Assembly (NCBI RefSeq): GCF_014646815.1 | Contig: NZ_BMNZ01000001.1 | Coordinates: 783,428 to 847,427 of the forward strand | Reading direction: 5' to 3' | DNA from: Terrabacter tumescens | Lineage (GTDB): Bacteria > Actinomycetota > Actinomycetes > Actinomycetales > Dermatophilaceae | Length of the DNA: 64,000 bases | Shown here: one piece after another, positions 46,079 through 55,011 of the stretch | Numbering within the stretch: the first letter of the stretch is position 1 | Layout: the number at the start of each line of letters is the position of its first letter | Made by a program: the position numbers and the translations under genes | The notes under the pieces: model-generated | What the model saw: the letters and a program-made list of their open reading frames with translations, nothing else | Databases searched by the model: none | Told to the model about the DNA's origin: nothing

Positions 46079-46879
46079 ATGACCTCGCACGGGCTCGGCG
46101 GGCACCATGGCGGGGTGCAGCTCACGACCTCGCGTCTCGCCGACCGACCGGACCTCGCCGACGCCCTGTGGGCGATGCCGAGCTCGTGGCCGGAGTTCAT
46201 GCGGCACGACCCGATCGGCGGGCTCTACTACGGCAACGTCGAGACGCGCTTCGCCGAGTTCGTCGTCGTCGCGCAGGACGACGCGGGTGAGGTCGTCGCG
46301 GTCGCCCACTCGATCCCCTTCGTCCTCGGCGACGACGACCTGCCCGAGAACGGCTGGGACTCCGTCATCCGCAACGGCCTGCTGACGAACCTCCAGGGCC
46401 GCGAGCCCGACACGGTCTCGGCGGTCGAGATCGCCGTGCGGCCCGACCACCAGGGACGGGGCCTGTCCGGGCAGATCCTCGCGGCTATGCGCGAGAACGC
46501 GGCCCGGCTCGGGTTCGCCACGCTCGTCGCACCCGTGCGCCCCAACGGCAAGGTCGACGCGCAGGAACCGATGAGCACGTATGCCGTTCGGCTGCGTGAC
46601 GACGGACTGCCCGTCGACCCGTGGCTGAGGGTCCACGTCCGGGCGGGCGGGCGCATCCACGCGGTGGCCTCGCGCTCGATGGTCGTGCCCGGCACCGTCG
46701 AGGAGTGGCGCGAGTGGACCGGCCTGCCGTTCGACCGGACCGGACCGGTCGTCGTGCCGCGGGCGCTCGCCCCGGTGCACTGCGACCTCGAGCACGGGGT
46801 CGCCGTCTACGTCGAGCCGAACGTCTGGGTCGTGCACGCGACCGGGGCCGATGGTGCCCGCCGGCCCGGGAGCGACTAG
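46079..46879 (+). CDS. GNAT-family acetyltransferase-like protein
   Basis: A 266-aa protein. AVEIAVRPDHQGRGLSGQIL (about residues 120-139) is the acetyl-CoA-binding R/Q-x-x-G-x-G/A motif. The C-terminal portion (VHVRAGGRIHAVASRSMVVP, WREWTGLPF) is an extension found in a larger actinobacterial subgroup. The substrate is unknown. The start could also be the GTG at 46115 (VQLTTSRLADRP), which fits the conserved region better; neither has a strong ribosome site. Confidence 0.82.
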   Translation: MTSHGLGGHHGGVQLTTSRLADRPDLADALWAMPSSWPEFMRHDPIGGLYYGNVETRFAEFVVVAQDDAGEVVAVAHSIPFVLGDDDLPENGWDSVIRNGLLTNLQGREPDTVSAVEIAVRPDHQGRGLSGQILAAMRENAARLGFATLVAPVRPNGKVDAQEPMSTYAVRLRDDGLPVDPWLRVHVRAGGRIHAVASRSMVVPGTVEEWREWTGLPFDRTGPVVVPRALAPVHCDLEHGVAVYVEPNVWVVHATGADGARRPGSD

Positions 46880-46888
46880 ACAAGACAG

Positions 46889-49378
46889 GTGCACAGCGAC
46901 CCGATCGACCACTTCGTCCACGTCCGCGGCGCCGCGGAGCACAACCTCAAGACGGTGGACGTCGACCTGCCGCGCGACGCCATGGTCGCCTTCACCGGCG
47001 TCTCCGGCTCCGGCAAGTCCTCGCTCGCGTTCGGCACCCTGTACGCCGAGGCGCAGCGCCGCTACTTCGAGTCGGTCGCGCCCTACGCCCGCCGCCTGCT
47101 CCAGCAGGTCGGTGCGCCGCACGTGCAGGAGGTCACCGGGCTGCCGCCCGCGGTGGCCCTGCAGCAGCGCCGCGGCGCCCCGAGCTCACGCTCGACCGTC
47201 GGCACCCTGACGACGCTGTCCAACCTGCTGCGGATGCTCTACTCCCGCGCCGGCCGCTACCCCGAGGGCATGCAGCGGCTCGAGGCGGAGGCCTTCTCCC
47301 CCAACACCGCTGCCGGCGCGTGCCCCGAGTGCCACGGCCTCGGCGAGGCGCACGACGTGGCCGAGGACCTGCTCGTGCCCGACCCGTCGCTCACCGTCCG
47401 CGAGGGAGCCATCGCGGCGTGGCCGGGCGCGTGGCAGGGCAAGAACCTCGTGCGGGTCACGCGGACGGTCGGCATCGACATCGACGTTCCGTGGCGCGAC
47501 CTGCCGAAGAAGGACCGTGACTGGCTGCTCTACACCGACGAGCAGCCGCGGGTGCTCATCGACCGCAAGGGCGAGCCCGACGACTCGACGGGCCGCGACT
47601 ACTACGGCACCTTCTGGAGCGCCCGCAAGCACATCCGCCACACGCTCGCCGACACGAAGAGCCAGATGATGCGCGACAAAGCGCTCCGCTTCGTCCGCAG
47701 CGTGCGGTGCCCCGCATGCGGCGGCACCGGACTGCGCGCGGACGCGCTCACGGTGACCTTTCGCGGGCTCAGCATCGCCGAGGCGAACGCGCTGTCGTTC
47801 ACCGACCTCTCGGCGCACCTGCGGCCAGTGGCCGAGCTCACCGAGGCCGGCGCGGCGACGTCGTCGGCGACCTCTGGCGAGGCCACCGAGGTGGCGGTGC
47901 GCCTCAGCGCCGACCTCGTCGAGCGCATCGCCGTGCTGCTCGACCTCGGCCTGGGCTACCTCTCGCTGGGGCGCAGGTCGACGACGCTCTCCCCCGGCGA
48001 GGCGCAGCGCCTGCGCATCGCCACGCAGCTGCGCTCCGGACTCTTCGGCGTCGTCTACGTGCTCGACGAGCCGTCGGCGGGGCTGCACCCGGCCGACGCC
48101 GAGCCGCTGCTCGACGTCCTCGACGCGCTGAAGCGCTCGGGCAACTCGCTCTTCGTCGTCGAGCACGACCTCGACATCGTGCGCCGCGCCGACTGGGTCG
48201 TCGACATCGGTCCGGGCGCCGGCGAGCAGGGCGGCGAGGTGCTCTACTCCGGTCCGGTCGAGGGGCTCGAGCAGGTCACGGAGTCGGTCACGAGCGCACA
48301 CCTCTTCGGCCGCGCCGACGTCATGCAGTCGCACGGGCGCACGCCGCAGAGCTGGCTGCACCTGCGCGGCGTGAGCCGGCACAACCTCGACGGGCTCGCG
48401 GTCGACGTGCCGCTCTGCGTCCTCACCGCCGTCACCGGCGTCTCGGGGTCGGGCAAGTCGACACTCGTGACGCAGGTGCTCGCGGAGCTCGTGCGCCGCC
48501 ACCTCGGCCAGGCCCCCGACGACGCCGAGGAGACCGAGCTCGAGATCGACGTCGACGACGCGACCGGGCTCGAGTCGTTCGACCGGCTCGTGCGAGTGGA
48601 CCAGCGCCCGATCGGGCGCACGCCGCGCTCGAACCTCGCGACCTACACCGGCCTCTTCGACGCGGTGCGGAGGTTGTATGCCGCCACGCCCGAGGCGCGC
48701 GAGCGCGGTTACGGGCCGGGGCGCTTCTCCTTCAACGTGGCCGAGGGCCGCTGCGAGACGTGCCAGGGCGAGGGGTTCGTCTCGGTCGAGCTGCTCTTCC
48801 TGCCGGGCACGTACGCGCCGTGCCCGACGTGCCACGGCGCGCGCTACAACGCCGAGACGCTCGAGATCACCTACGACGGCAAGTCGATCGCGGATGTGCT
48901 CGGCCTCACCGTCGACGAGGCTGCCGACTTCCTCGCCGACGTGCCCACCGCTGCGCGCAGCCTGCTGACGCTGCGCGAGGTCGGCCTCGGCTACCTGCGC
49001 CTCGGCCAGCCGGCGACCGAGCTGAGCGGCGGCGAGGCACAGCGGATCAAGCTCGCGACGGAGCTGCAACGGGCGCGGCGCGGGCACGCGCTCTACCTCC
49101 TCGACGAGCCGACGTCGGGGCTGCACGCGGCCGACGTCGCGCTGCTGCTGCGCCAGCTGCACGCCCTCGTCGACGCCGGCAACACCGTCGTGCTCGTCGA
49201 GCACCACCTCGACACCATCGCCAGCGCCGACTGGGTCATCGACCTCGGCCCGGGTGGCGGCGACCAAGGTGGTCACGTCGTCGCGGCAGGCACGCCGGAG
49301 CAGGTCGCGGCCGCCGAGGACGGCGTCACGGCGCCGCACCTCGCGCGGCGTCTGGAGGCGCGGGCATCGGCTCAGTGA
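46889..49378 (+). CDS. UvrA-like ABC ATPase (UvrA paralogue)
   Basis: 829 aa, shorter than housekeeping UvrA (about 950). The first module has [33 protein letters not shown] and [14 protein letters not shown] zinc motifs, and [20 protein letters not shown]. The second has [43 protein letters not shown] and [16 protein letters not shown]. It belongs to the UvrA2/DrrC-like group that recognises or sheds DNA-bound compounds. The GTG is exactly 6 nt behind TAGACA. Its TGA stop falls inside the 11-bp repeat array. Confidence 0.9.
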   Translation: MHSDPIDHFVHVRGAAEHNLKTVDVDLPRDAMVAFTGVSGSGKSSLAFGTLYAEAQRRYFESVAPYARRLLQQVGAPHVQEVTGLPPAVALQQRRGAPSSRSTVGTLTTLSNLLRMLYSRAGRYPEGMQRLEAEAFSPNTAAGACPECHGLGEAHDVAEDLLVPDPSLTVREGAIAAWPGAWQGKNLVRVTRTVGIDIDVPWRDLPKKDRDWLLYTDEQPRVLIDRKGEPDDSTGRDYYGTFWSARKHIRHTLADTKSQMMRDKALRFVRSVRCPACGGTGLRADALTVTFRGLSIAEANALSFTDLSAHLRPVAELTEAGAATSSATSGEATEVAVRLSADLVERIAVLLDLGLGYLSLGRRSTTLSPGEAQRLRIATQLRSGLFGVVYVLDEPSAGLHPADAEPLLDVLDALKRSGNSLFVVEHDLDIVRRADWVVDIGPGAGEQGGEVLYSGPVEGLEQVTESVTSAHLFGRADVMQSHGRTPQSWLHLRGVSRHNLDGLAVDVPLCVLTAVTGVSGSGKSTLVTQVLAELVRRHLGQAPDDAEETELEIDVDDATGLESFDRLVRVDQRPIGRTPRSNLATYTGLFDAVRRLYAATPEARERGYGPGRFSFNVAEGRCETCQGEGFVSVELLFLPGTYAPCPTCHGARYNAETLEITYDGKSIADVLGLTVDEAADFLADVPTAARSLLTLREVGLGYLRLGQPATELSGGEAQRIKLATELQRARRGHALYLLDEPTSGLHAADVALLLRQLHALVDAGNTVVLVEHHLDTIASADWVIDLGPGGGDQGGHVVAAGTPEQVAAAEDGVTAPHLARRLEARASAQ

Positions 49379-49478
49379 CGGCTCAGTGACGGCTCAGTGA
49401 CGGCTCAGTCACGGCTCAGTGACGGCTCAGTGACGGCTCAGTGACGGCTCAGTGACGACTCAGTGACGGCTCAGTGAC
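49369..49478. repeat. ten tandem copies of an 11-bp repeat at the 3' ends of two convergent genes
   Basis: GGCTCAGTGAC is repeated head-to-tail ten times. Copy 4 reads GGCTCAGTCAC and copy 9 reads GACTCAGTGAC; the others are identical. The first copy supplies the TGA stop of the UvrA-like gene and the tenth supplies the stop of the USP gene on the other strand. Because 11 is not a multiple of 3 and the unit carries TGA on both strands, the array stops all six frames. Period is close to one helical turn. Confidence 0.95.
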
Positions 49479-50370
49479 GGCGCGGCGCCGGCACGAGATA
49501 GACCGGCACGGGGGCCGAGCGGACGATCTTCGAGGCGCGTGACCCGAGGAAGATCCGCGCTGCGGGGGCCGACGAGCTCGGCCCGACGACGAGCAGGTCG
49601 CCGTCGGCCCACTCGACGTCCCAGATGGCGTGGGCCCAAGAGACGCCGTCGCCGACGACGAGCGAGCGCGACAGGCGGTCGGCGAGCCGGCCGGGGTCGA
49701 GCTGCTGCACCTGCTTCGTCAGGGCGTCCTTCATCCGCGTCACCCAGCGGTCGATGACGAGCTCGTCGGCCGACTCCTCGACCCCGCCGAAGAAGCGCTT
49801 CGGCGGACGCACGGCGAAGGTGACGACCCGCGTCGCGGCGCCGAGCGACTCGGCCAGTCGCGCGCCGGCGACGGCGACGTGGCCGCCGTCCTTCGAGCCG
49901 CCGTAGCCGATGCTGACCCGGCGGATCCGCGTGGACGGTCCTGCGCGGAAGCCGAGCGGGGCGAGCACGACGGGCACCGGCGCGGAGTGGACGAGCCGGT
50001 CGGTGACGCTGCCGAGCGAGATGCGGCCGAGCGGGCCCTTGCTCGACGAGCCGATGACGAGCGCGGACGCCTTGACGCGAGAGGCGATCTCGAGGAGTCC
50101 CCCGGGGATGGACGACGCGCGGTGGACCTCGTACGACGCGACGACGCCGGACGGCATACGTTCTCGGGCGGAGTCGAGCACCGTATCGGCCCACTGCGTC
50201 AACGGGGCGAGGTAGTCGCCGTCGACGAACTCGGGCGCCCCGGCGGCGTGCGGGGTCGTGACGACGACGGCGACGACGAGCGGCTCACCGGTGGATCGGG
50301 AGAGCACGCTCGCGAGCTCGAGCGCGGAGGTGCCGCTGTCCCCCTCGGTGTAGGCGACGACGATCGGCAT
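49471..50370 (-). CDS. universal stress protein, two USP domains
   Basis: A 299-aa protein with two UspA domains. Domain 1 (about 1-145) ends VIGSSSKGPLGRISLGSVTD, the G-x2-G-x9-G-S/T ATP-binding loop. Domain 2 (about 155-295) ends VVGPSSSAPAARIFLGSRAS. It probably binds ATP and acts under stress or dormancy. It lies 3 nt downstream of the permease gene, which itself ends in a USP-like domain, so the operon links transport and stress sensing. The C-terminus (RRH) and stop come from the tandem repeat array. Confidence 0.92.
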   Translation of the reverse strand: MPIVVAYTEGDSGTSALELASVLSRSTGEPLVVAVVVTTPHAAGAPEFVDGDYLAPLTQWADTVLDSARERMPSGVVASYEVHRASSIPGGLLEIASRVKASALVIGSSSKGPLGRISLGSVTDRLVHSAPVPVVLAPLGFRAGPSTRIRRVSIGYGGSKDGGHVAVAGARLAESLGAATRVVTFAVRPPKRFFGGVEESADELVIDRWVTRMKDALTKQVQQLDPGRLADRLSRSLVVGDGVSWAHAIWDVEWADGDLLVVGPSSSAPAARIFLGSRASKIVRSAPVPVYLVPAPRRH

Positions 50371-50373
50371 GGC

Positions 50374-52191
50374 TCAGACCGCGCCGACGAGCGAGGCCGC
50401 CTCGACGTGCGTCACCGGGAGGCCGAGCTCCGCGGCGCGGTCCACCACCTCGAACCTCTGCCAGATCGACTCTGCCGCAGGGAGGGTCACGATGACGATC
50501 TGGTCGGGGTCGAACTCCTGCACGGCGGCACGCAGGGCCCGCAGCGGCCGCTGGTCGCCGACGGTGCCGGTGGCGTCGAGCTGGTGGGCGATCAGTGTCT
50601 CGAGCGTGCGCTCGAGCCTGCGTTGCGCGGCCTCGGTCGTCGCGTCCTTGACGGACACGGCTCCGTGGGTCGCGGCGGTGCCGGTCTCGACCGGACTGGC
50701 CGGCACGCAGACGTAGTAGGTCGCCGCGCTCTGGGCGTCGATGCGCTGCAGCTCGGAGACGAGCTCGTCGGACTCGAGCGTCTGGTTGGCGAGGACGAGC
50801 ACGCGGCGGGCCTCACCGGTGTGCTTGGGAGCGACGCGGGCGGGCAGGCGCGCGATGCGGGCCCGGTTGATGAAGAAGAGGATCAGCACGATGCCGAACG
50901 AGACGAGGCTCAGCACGAGCTGGATGCGGACGTCGGCCGTCAGGCCCATCTGGATGAGCACGAGCACGATGCCGAGGGTCGTGATGACCGACAGCGTCGG
51001 GAAGAGCCACATCTTCACCTTGAGCGTCGAGGGGTCGGCGCGGCGGCGCAGGATGATCTGCGAGATGGCGATGAGCAGGTAGACGAAGAGGATGACGGCG
51101 CCGGAGGAGTTGAGCAGGAACGAGAACACCGTGTCGGGCGAGACCGCGGCCATGATGACGGCCAGGAAGCCGACGACCGACGACGCGAGGATCGCGACCA
51201 TCGGCACGCCACGCGAGTTGACCGACACCATCGAGGCCGGAGCCTCGCGGCGGGCGGCGAGGACGAAGAGCATGCGCGAGGCCGTGTAGAGGCCGGAGTT
51301 GAGGCACGAGAGGACGGCCGTCAGCACGACGGCGTTCATGACGTGGTCGGCGTACGGGATCCCCATCTCCTGGAACGCCGCGACGTAGGGCGAGGCTTCG
51401 AGCGTCGAGGAGTTCCACGGCAGGATCACCGCGAGCAGGAAGATCGAGCCGACGAAGAAGATCGCGATGCGGGTGATGACCGAGTTGGCGGCCTTGCTCA
51501 CGGCGCGCTCGGGGTCGTTCGACTCGGCGGCCGCGATCGTCGCGATCTCGGCGCCGACCATGGAGAAGATCACCGTGACCACGCCTGCGGTGACGGCGAG
51601 TCCGCCGTTCGGGAAGAACCCGCCGTGTGCCGTGAGGTTGCTGAAGTCGAGGTCGGCGTTGGGCCAGATGCCGAAGACGAAGAGGCCGCCGCAGACGAGG
51701 AAGACGATGATCGCCCCGACCTTGATGCCGGCGAACCAGAACTCGAACTCCCCGAACGACGACACCGAGATGAGGTTGGTTCCGGTCATGAGGAGCATGA
51801 GCACGAGGCTGAGCACCCACGTCGGCACCCCGGGCAGCCAGAAGTTGAGGACCTTGGCTCCTGCCACCGCCTCGAAGCCGACGACGATGACCCAGAAGTA
51901 CCAGTAGAGCCAGCCCACTGAGAAGCCGGCCCAGTCACCGAGGGCCTTGCGGGAGTAGTCGGCGAACGAGCCCGTCGACGGGTTGGCCACCGCCATCTCG
52001 GCGAGCATCCGCATCACCATGATGATGAGGACGCCACAGAGCGCGTAGGTCAGGAAGGCGCCAGGACCGGTGGCCTTGATGACGGTGCCCGACCCGACGA
52101 ACAGGCCCGCGCCGATCACACCGCCCATGGCGATCATCGTCAGCTGGCGCTGGTTGAGGGCCTTCTTCAGCTCCGGACCGCCGCCAGACAT
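50374..52191 (-). CDS. APC-superfamily amino acid permease with C-terminal USP-like domain
   Basis: A 605-aa protein. Residues 10-460 are a GabP/AnsP-like permease with 12 membrane segments: LTMIAMGGVIGAGLFVGSGT at the N-terminus, GSFADYSRKALGDWAGFSVG, VGAEIATIAAAESNDPERAV. After a basic stretch, residues 475-605 look like a soluble USP-type alpha/beta domain (ARRVLVLANQTLESDELVSE, DQIVIVTLPAAESIWQRFEV). The tail may sense nucleotide and regulate transport. GAGGAGG lies 8 nt before the ATG. A 17-codon ORF ends one base upstream. Confidence 0.9.
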   Translation of the reverse strand: MSGGGPELKKALNQRQLTMIAMGGVIGAGLFVGSGTVIKATGPGAFLTYALCGVLIIMVMRMLAEMAVANPSTGSFADYSRKALGDWAGFSVGWLYWYFWVIVVGFEAVAGAKVLNFWLPGVPTWVLSLVLMLLMTGTNLISVSSFGEFEFWFAGIKVGAIIVFLVCGGLFVFGIWPNADLDFSNLTAHGGFFPNGGLAVTAGVVTVIFSMVGAEIATIAAAESNDPERAVSKAANSVITRIAIFFVGSIFLLAVILPWNSSTLEASPYVAAFQEMGIPYADHVMNAVVLTAVLSCLNSGLYTASRMLFVLAARREAPASMVSVNSRGVPMVAILASSVVGFLAVIMAAVSPDTVFSFLLNSSGAVILFVYLLIAISQIILRRRADPSTLKVKMWLFPTLSVITTLGIVLVLIQMGLTADVRIQLVLSLVSFGIVLILFFINRARIARLPARVAPKHTGEARRVLVLANQTLESDELVSELQRIDAQSAATYYVCVPASPVETGTAATHGAVSVKDATTEAAQRRLERTLETLIAHQLDATGTVGDQRPLRALRAAVQEFDPDQIVIVTLPAAESIWQRFEVVDRAAELGLPVTHVEAASLVGAV

Positions 52192-52192
52192 C

Positions 52193-52246
52193 TCAGGCCT
52201 CCTCGTTGGAGGTGGACGGGCTCTGGATCGGCACTTGACGAGACAT
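52193..52246 (-). CDS. 17-codon upstream ORF (possible leader peptide) of the permease gene
   Basis: Reads MSRQVPIQSPSTSNEEA, then TGA. It has its own site (GAGAGGG, 8 nt from the ATG). Its stop is one base from the permease start, and the permease ribosome site lies inside its last codons, so translation of the two would be coupled. It is rich in Ser (4 of 17) and could sense an amino acid; this is inference. It may also be a chance ORF. Confidence 0.4.
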   Translation of the reverse strand: MSRQVPIQSPSTSNEEA

Positions 52247-52871
52247 GGCGCATCCCTCTCGATCGGCTCGAAAGGGGTGAACTCCCTCCCGACGATCCTC
52301 CGAAAGTAGTAGCGGCAGGGTCCGCTGTCCACGCGGACTGCCGGGCCGGCCCGGCCTTCGCGCAGCCTGACAAGCACGGAGCAGAGGTGCGCGCGCACCA
52401 CGCACCTGGTCGCTCACCGAGCGAAGCGCAACGGGCACATCTCGCCTCGTTCAAGCACGTCACACCGCCCACTATGGGCACGTCATAGGGGACCAAGCGG
52501 CGGGCGTGGAGATCCCGCAGGGGATGTGGCGGCGTGCAGTGCCGACAGCCGAGTCTGGACCGCACGGGCGAAGTGCCGCTCCGACGCCTCGTCAAGGACG
52601 CGCTTCGGATGCGCCCTTCACGCATCGTCGTCGGCAGGTGGGTCAGGAGAAGTGCCTCGTCCTGCTGATCGCCCTGAAGCGCGGCGTGTCGGAGCGTCTC
52701 AGAAACGGTATTTGAATCTGCTGGCACGGACCCGCGGCGTGCCTTCAGGTCGCTGGAAAGACGGCACAATTCGGAAATAGCGGTCACCCACGGCAGAACT
52801 GTCCACAGGCGCCCAAAGAAGGGCTGGGGAGTGTCCGCACGCGGAGGTAGGATCCTGCTATCTGACGGTTA

Positions 52872-52986
52872 CTTACAATGATGTAAGACGTCCACGTGTA
52901 GTCCCCATTGGGCCTGTGGACGGGCGCCAGAAACGTGATCGCGCAGCGAAGCCCCCAAACGGAGGCTGAGCCAGTGTTCGGGGGCT
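52872..52986. other. palindrome and two hairpins in a gene-poor interval at the island's left side
   Basis: The 872-nt interval 52247-53118 has no convincing protein gene. It contains CTTACA-ATGA-TGTAAG (52872-52887, a 16-bp palindrome with TACAAT inside that could serve as a -10 box). A hairpin CGTCCAC...GTGGACG follows (52889-52922), and then a longer stem AGCCCCCAAAC/GTTCGGGGGCT with one mismatch (52950-52986) enclosing GGCTGAGCC. Together these look like a promoter followed by a structured RNA about 100 nt long, or regulatory DNA for the next gene. Confidence 0.4.
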
Positions 52987-53118
52987 GGGCTACAAGTTGT
53001 CGAGGCTTGTCTGGCCACCATAGCGCACCGCGTTTGTACGTACCCCAGAGGGGGGTGGGTCCGGCGCAGTACGGGGCGTATTGGTTCGCGCGTCTGCCGT
53101 CACAGAAAGAAGATCAAG

Positions 53119-53379
53119 ATGGCACACACGCCCGCTAACCATCGAGTGCGCGTGAGGTTCACGTGTCATGGCGGACACGATCATGAGCTCTGCGTGCAGA
53201 TCCGCCGAGAGGTGCATCCCGATCTGCGCTGCCAGGCGCAACAGTCGGACGGCTACGGTTACTCCAGCGGCGGTACAGGATGCACCCTGCCGGCTGAGTT
53301 GCCGGAGTTGGTGGAGCGCGAGCTCCAGGATCACTTCCAGGAGTCACGGCGACGTGGCTGGGTGTTGATAGCGGCCTAA
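53119..53379 (+). CDS. small hypothetical protein
   Basis: An 86-aa protein with RFTCHGGHDHELCVQIRREV and GGTGCTLPAELPELVERELQ, ending RGWVLIAA. Cys and His residues near the N-terminus could bind a metal. I recognise no family. AGAAAGAAG lies 6-7 nt before the ATG. A clear terminator hairpin follows 14 nt after the stop, so it is a single-gene transcript. Composition is lower in G+C than the core genes to its left. Confidence 0.65.
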   Translation: MAHTPANHRVRVRFTCHGGHDHELCVQIRREVHPDLRCQAQQSDGYGYSSGGTGCTLPAELPELVERELQDHFQESRRRGWVLIAA

Positions 53380-53393
53380 CGGCCCCGAGGCGG

Positions 53394-53427
53394 AAAGCCT
53401 CGCCTTCCGGTTGGGAGGCGGGGCTTT
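53394..53427 (+). terminator. terminator after the 86-aa hypothetical gene
   Basis: AAAGCCTCGCCTTCC-GGTT-GGGAGGCGGGGCTTT gives a 15-bp stem with G-U pairs, followed by CGTCACG. Its position just after the stop supports termination. Confidence 0.8.
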
Positions 53428-53709
53428 CGTCACGGTCAGACCTCGCGGAGGCCGCTGATCCGTAGGTCGCGGGGAGTTGCGACGGTGTGAGTGATGGCGG
53501 CCGTAGCACCGCGCGTCGCGGGCGCGCTCGAGGCCGGCGAGCACGGCGGGCGCCCGATCCCGCTGCCGCCGTATCCGTGCGGGGGCAGGCACGTCATTTC
53601 GTCCGAGGGGTCCGCCACGAGTGGCAATCCCGCCTTGCTCAAGGTCGCTATGCGCGAACTCGGACAACCCTGCGGCGCGAGGCGGGCCGCATGTGGTGAA
53701 CTCGTCGCC

Positions 53710-54849
53710 ATGGAGGAATCACTGCTGATCGATCAGCCGGCGGCGTCCACAACAATTTCAGACGAGGAGGTTCAGGCTTGGGCGAGCGGGCGACGCTTCT
53801 TCGTATCTAGCCTCATCACCGACATGCCGTCAGAGCGGTCAGCCGTTCGGGCGGCAATCGAGGGGCTTGGTGCCGTCCCGGTGATGTTTGAGGACCTCGG
53901 CGCTCAGGACGTTTCTGCGGAACAGGCGTATTTGTCCGGCGTTCGAAGTGCCGACGTGTATATCGGCATGTGGGGTCCACGTTACGGCGTGAGAATGTCA
54001 AATGGCTTCTCGGCTACTCATGCAGAGTTCCTGGAAGCTGAGCGTCGTGGCTTGCGCCTGTGCCTGTTCGTTCACGGCGAGGCGTCCGGCGACATGGATG
54101 GGGCGCAGCACGACTTGATCCAAGGCGCCCGAAATCTCTACACCACGGGGTCGTGGCATGATCCAGCAGACCTCCAAACTCGTGTGCGTCAGCGCATCAA
54201 AGGGCTGGCGGCGGAGGAACTAGCCCCATGGGTGCGCCTCGGCAGAGCGATCTTCCGTGCCCGAGAGATCATGCACAATGGCAGGACCGTCGAGATTGTT
54301 TCTCTGGTCAGGAGCAATGCGGTGCACGCTCAGCTTGTGCGGCTCCGCGATCAGCATGCGGCCGGTTTAGCTTTTGCCTCACCGAGCTACGCCAGTACCG
54401 TGCAGGTGAGCGAAGTGTCCACGCGTACCGTTTCCACGGTTGCACATGAGGAGCGTATTCTGCTGACCGAACAAGGGCGCCACGCGTCATCAATGCGCGT
54501 CGCAATGAACGGCATCTCGGCGGACGAACTTGCCCGACGAGCACTCGCCGATGGCTTGTTCGGAACTGCGACACTCGGTGACGCCTCATGGGGCGCGACG
54601 CCGATCAATCCGTTGGCACCCCTGCGTTCCCTGGCCCTCGATGATGTCATTCTGCGCCCGGTTGCGCGGCTCCTCATCGAGGAACACCTGCTCGGGAACG
54701 GATTGGCGTCCACGGTCGACTCATTCGCTCTTGGGCCTGACCATCAGGGTGAACGCAGGCTGCGCGCGACCTGGAGCCCACCGGCGGTATACGCAAACGA
54801 GCAGGATCCGGCTCCGGTATCGATCGACGGGACAATTAGGGGCCTGTGA
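53710..54849 (+). CDS. DUF4062 (TIR-like) domain protein, putative defence sensor/effector
   Basis: 379 aa from the ATG at 53710; the frame stays open to 53491 but the extra part looks non-coding. Residues 26-125 are a DUF4062 domain: RRFFVSSLITDMPSERSAVR, AYLSGVRSADVYIGMWGPRY and ATHAEFLEAERRGLRLCLFV. In other bacteria it sits at the N-terminus of STAND/NLR-like ATPases and defence proteins. No ATPase follows here; residues 180-379 are an unrecognised alpha/beta region (IVSLVRSNAVHAQLVRLRDQ, then LDDVILRPVARLLIEEHLLG). The next gene, 162 nt downstream on the same strand, is the likely partner. Confidence 0.8.
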   Translation: MEESLLIDQPAASTTISDEEVQAWASGRRFFVSSLITDMPSERSAVRAAIEGLGAVPVMFEDLGAQDVSAEQAYLSGVRSADVYIGMWGPRYGVRMSNGFSATHAEFLEAERRGLRLCLFVHGEASGDMDGAQHDLIQGARNLYTTGSWHDPADLQTRVRQRIKGLAAEELAPWVRLGRAIFRAREIMHNGRTVEIVSLVRSNAVHAQLVRLRDQHAAGLAFASPSYASTVQVSEVSTRTVSTVAHEERILLTEQGRHASSMRVAMNGISADELARRALADGLFGTATLGDASWGATPINPLAPLRSLALDDVILRPVARLLIEEHLLGNGLASTVDSFALGPDHQGERRLRATWSPPAVYANEQDPAPVSIDGTIRGL

Positions 54850-54917
54850 CCGAACGCCGAACGCGATCTGTGCTTACAACTCGTCCGTCCAGAGAACTCC
54901 AAGTCACCCGAAGCAAT

Positions 54918-54955
54918 GATCCCCGCCCGATAAGGATTCAAAGTAGACGGGGATC
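54918..54955 (+). other. hairpin between the DUF4062 gene and its partner
   Basis: GATCCCCG and CGGGGATC form a perfect 8-bp stem around a 22-nt AT-rich loop, 69 nt after the DUF4062 stop and 57 nt before the next start. It is followed by GCCCGGCAC repeated twice. It may attenuate read-through and so set the ratio of the two proteins, or terminate the first transcript. Confidence 0.5.
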
Positions 54956-55011
54956 CCACTGCCCGGCACTATGACGCCCGGCACGAATTTTCTAGGGCAA
55001 GGAGGATTTAG

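Noticed and set aside
49369..49478. Possible CRISPR array
   Set aside because: The repeat is only 11 bp, directly abutting, without spacers and without cas genes; it is a simple tandem repeat.
52191..53118. tRNA or attachment site at the left island border
   Set aside because: I found no cloverleaf, no T-loop GTTCRANYC in proper context and no duplicate of the sequence at the right border near 62150.
53491..53709. In-frame N-terminal extension of the DUF4062 protein
   Set aside because: The extra 73 residues are low in coding character and the DUF4062 pattern begins after the ATG at 53710. I kept the shorter form, noting that no strong ribosome site precedes it.
53436..53711. Minus-strand frame containing DEMTCLPPHGYGG, reminiscent of the start of a glycosyltransferase
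   Set aside because: The resemblance is limited to about a dozen residues, the rest is not family-like, and the frame overlaps the upstream region of the DUF4062 gene. It could be a relic but I cannot support it.
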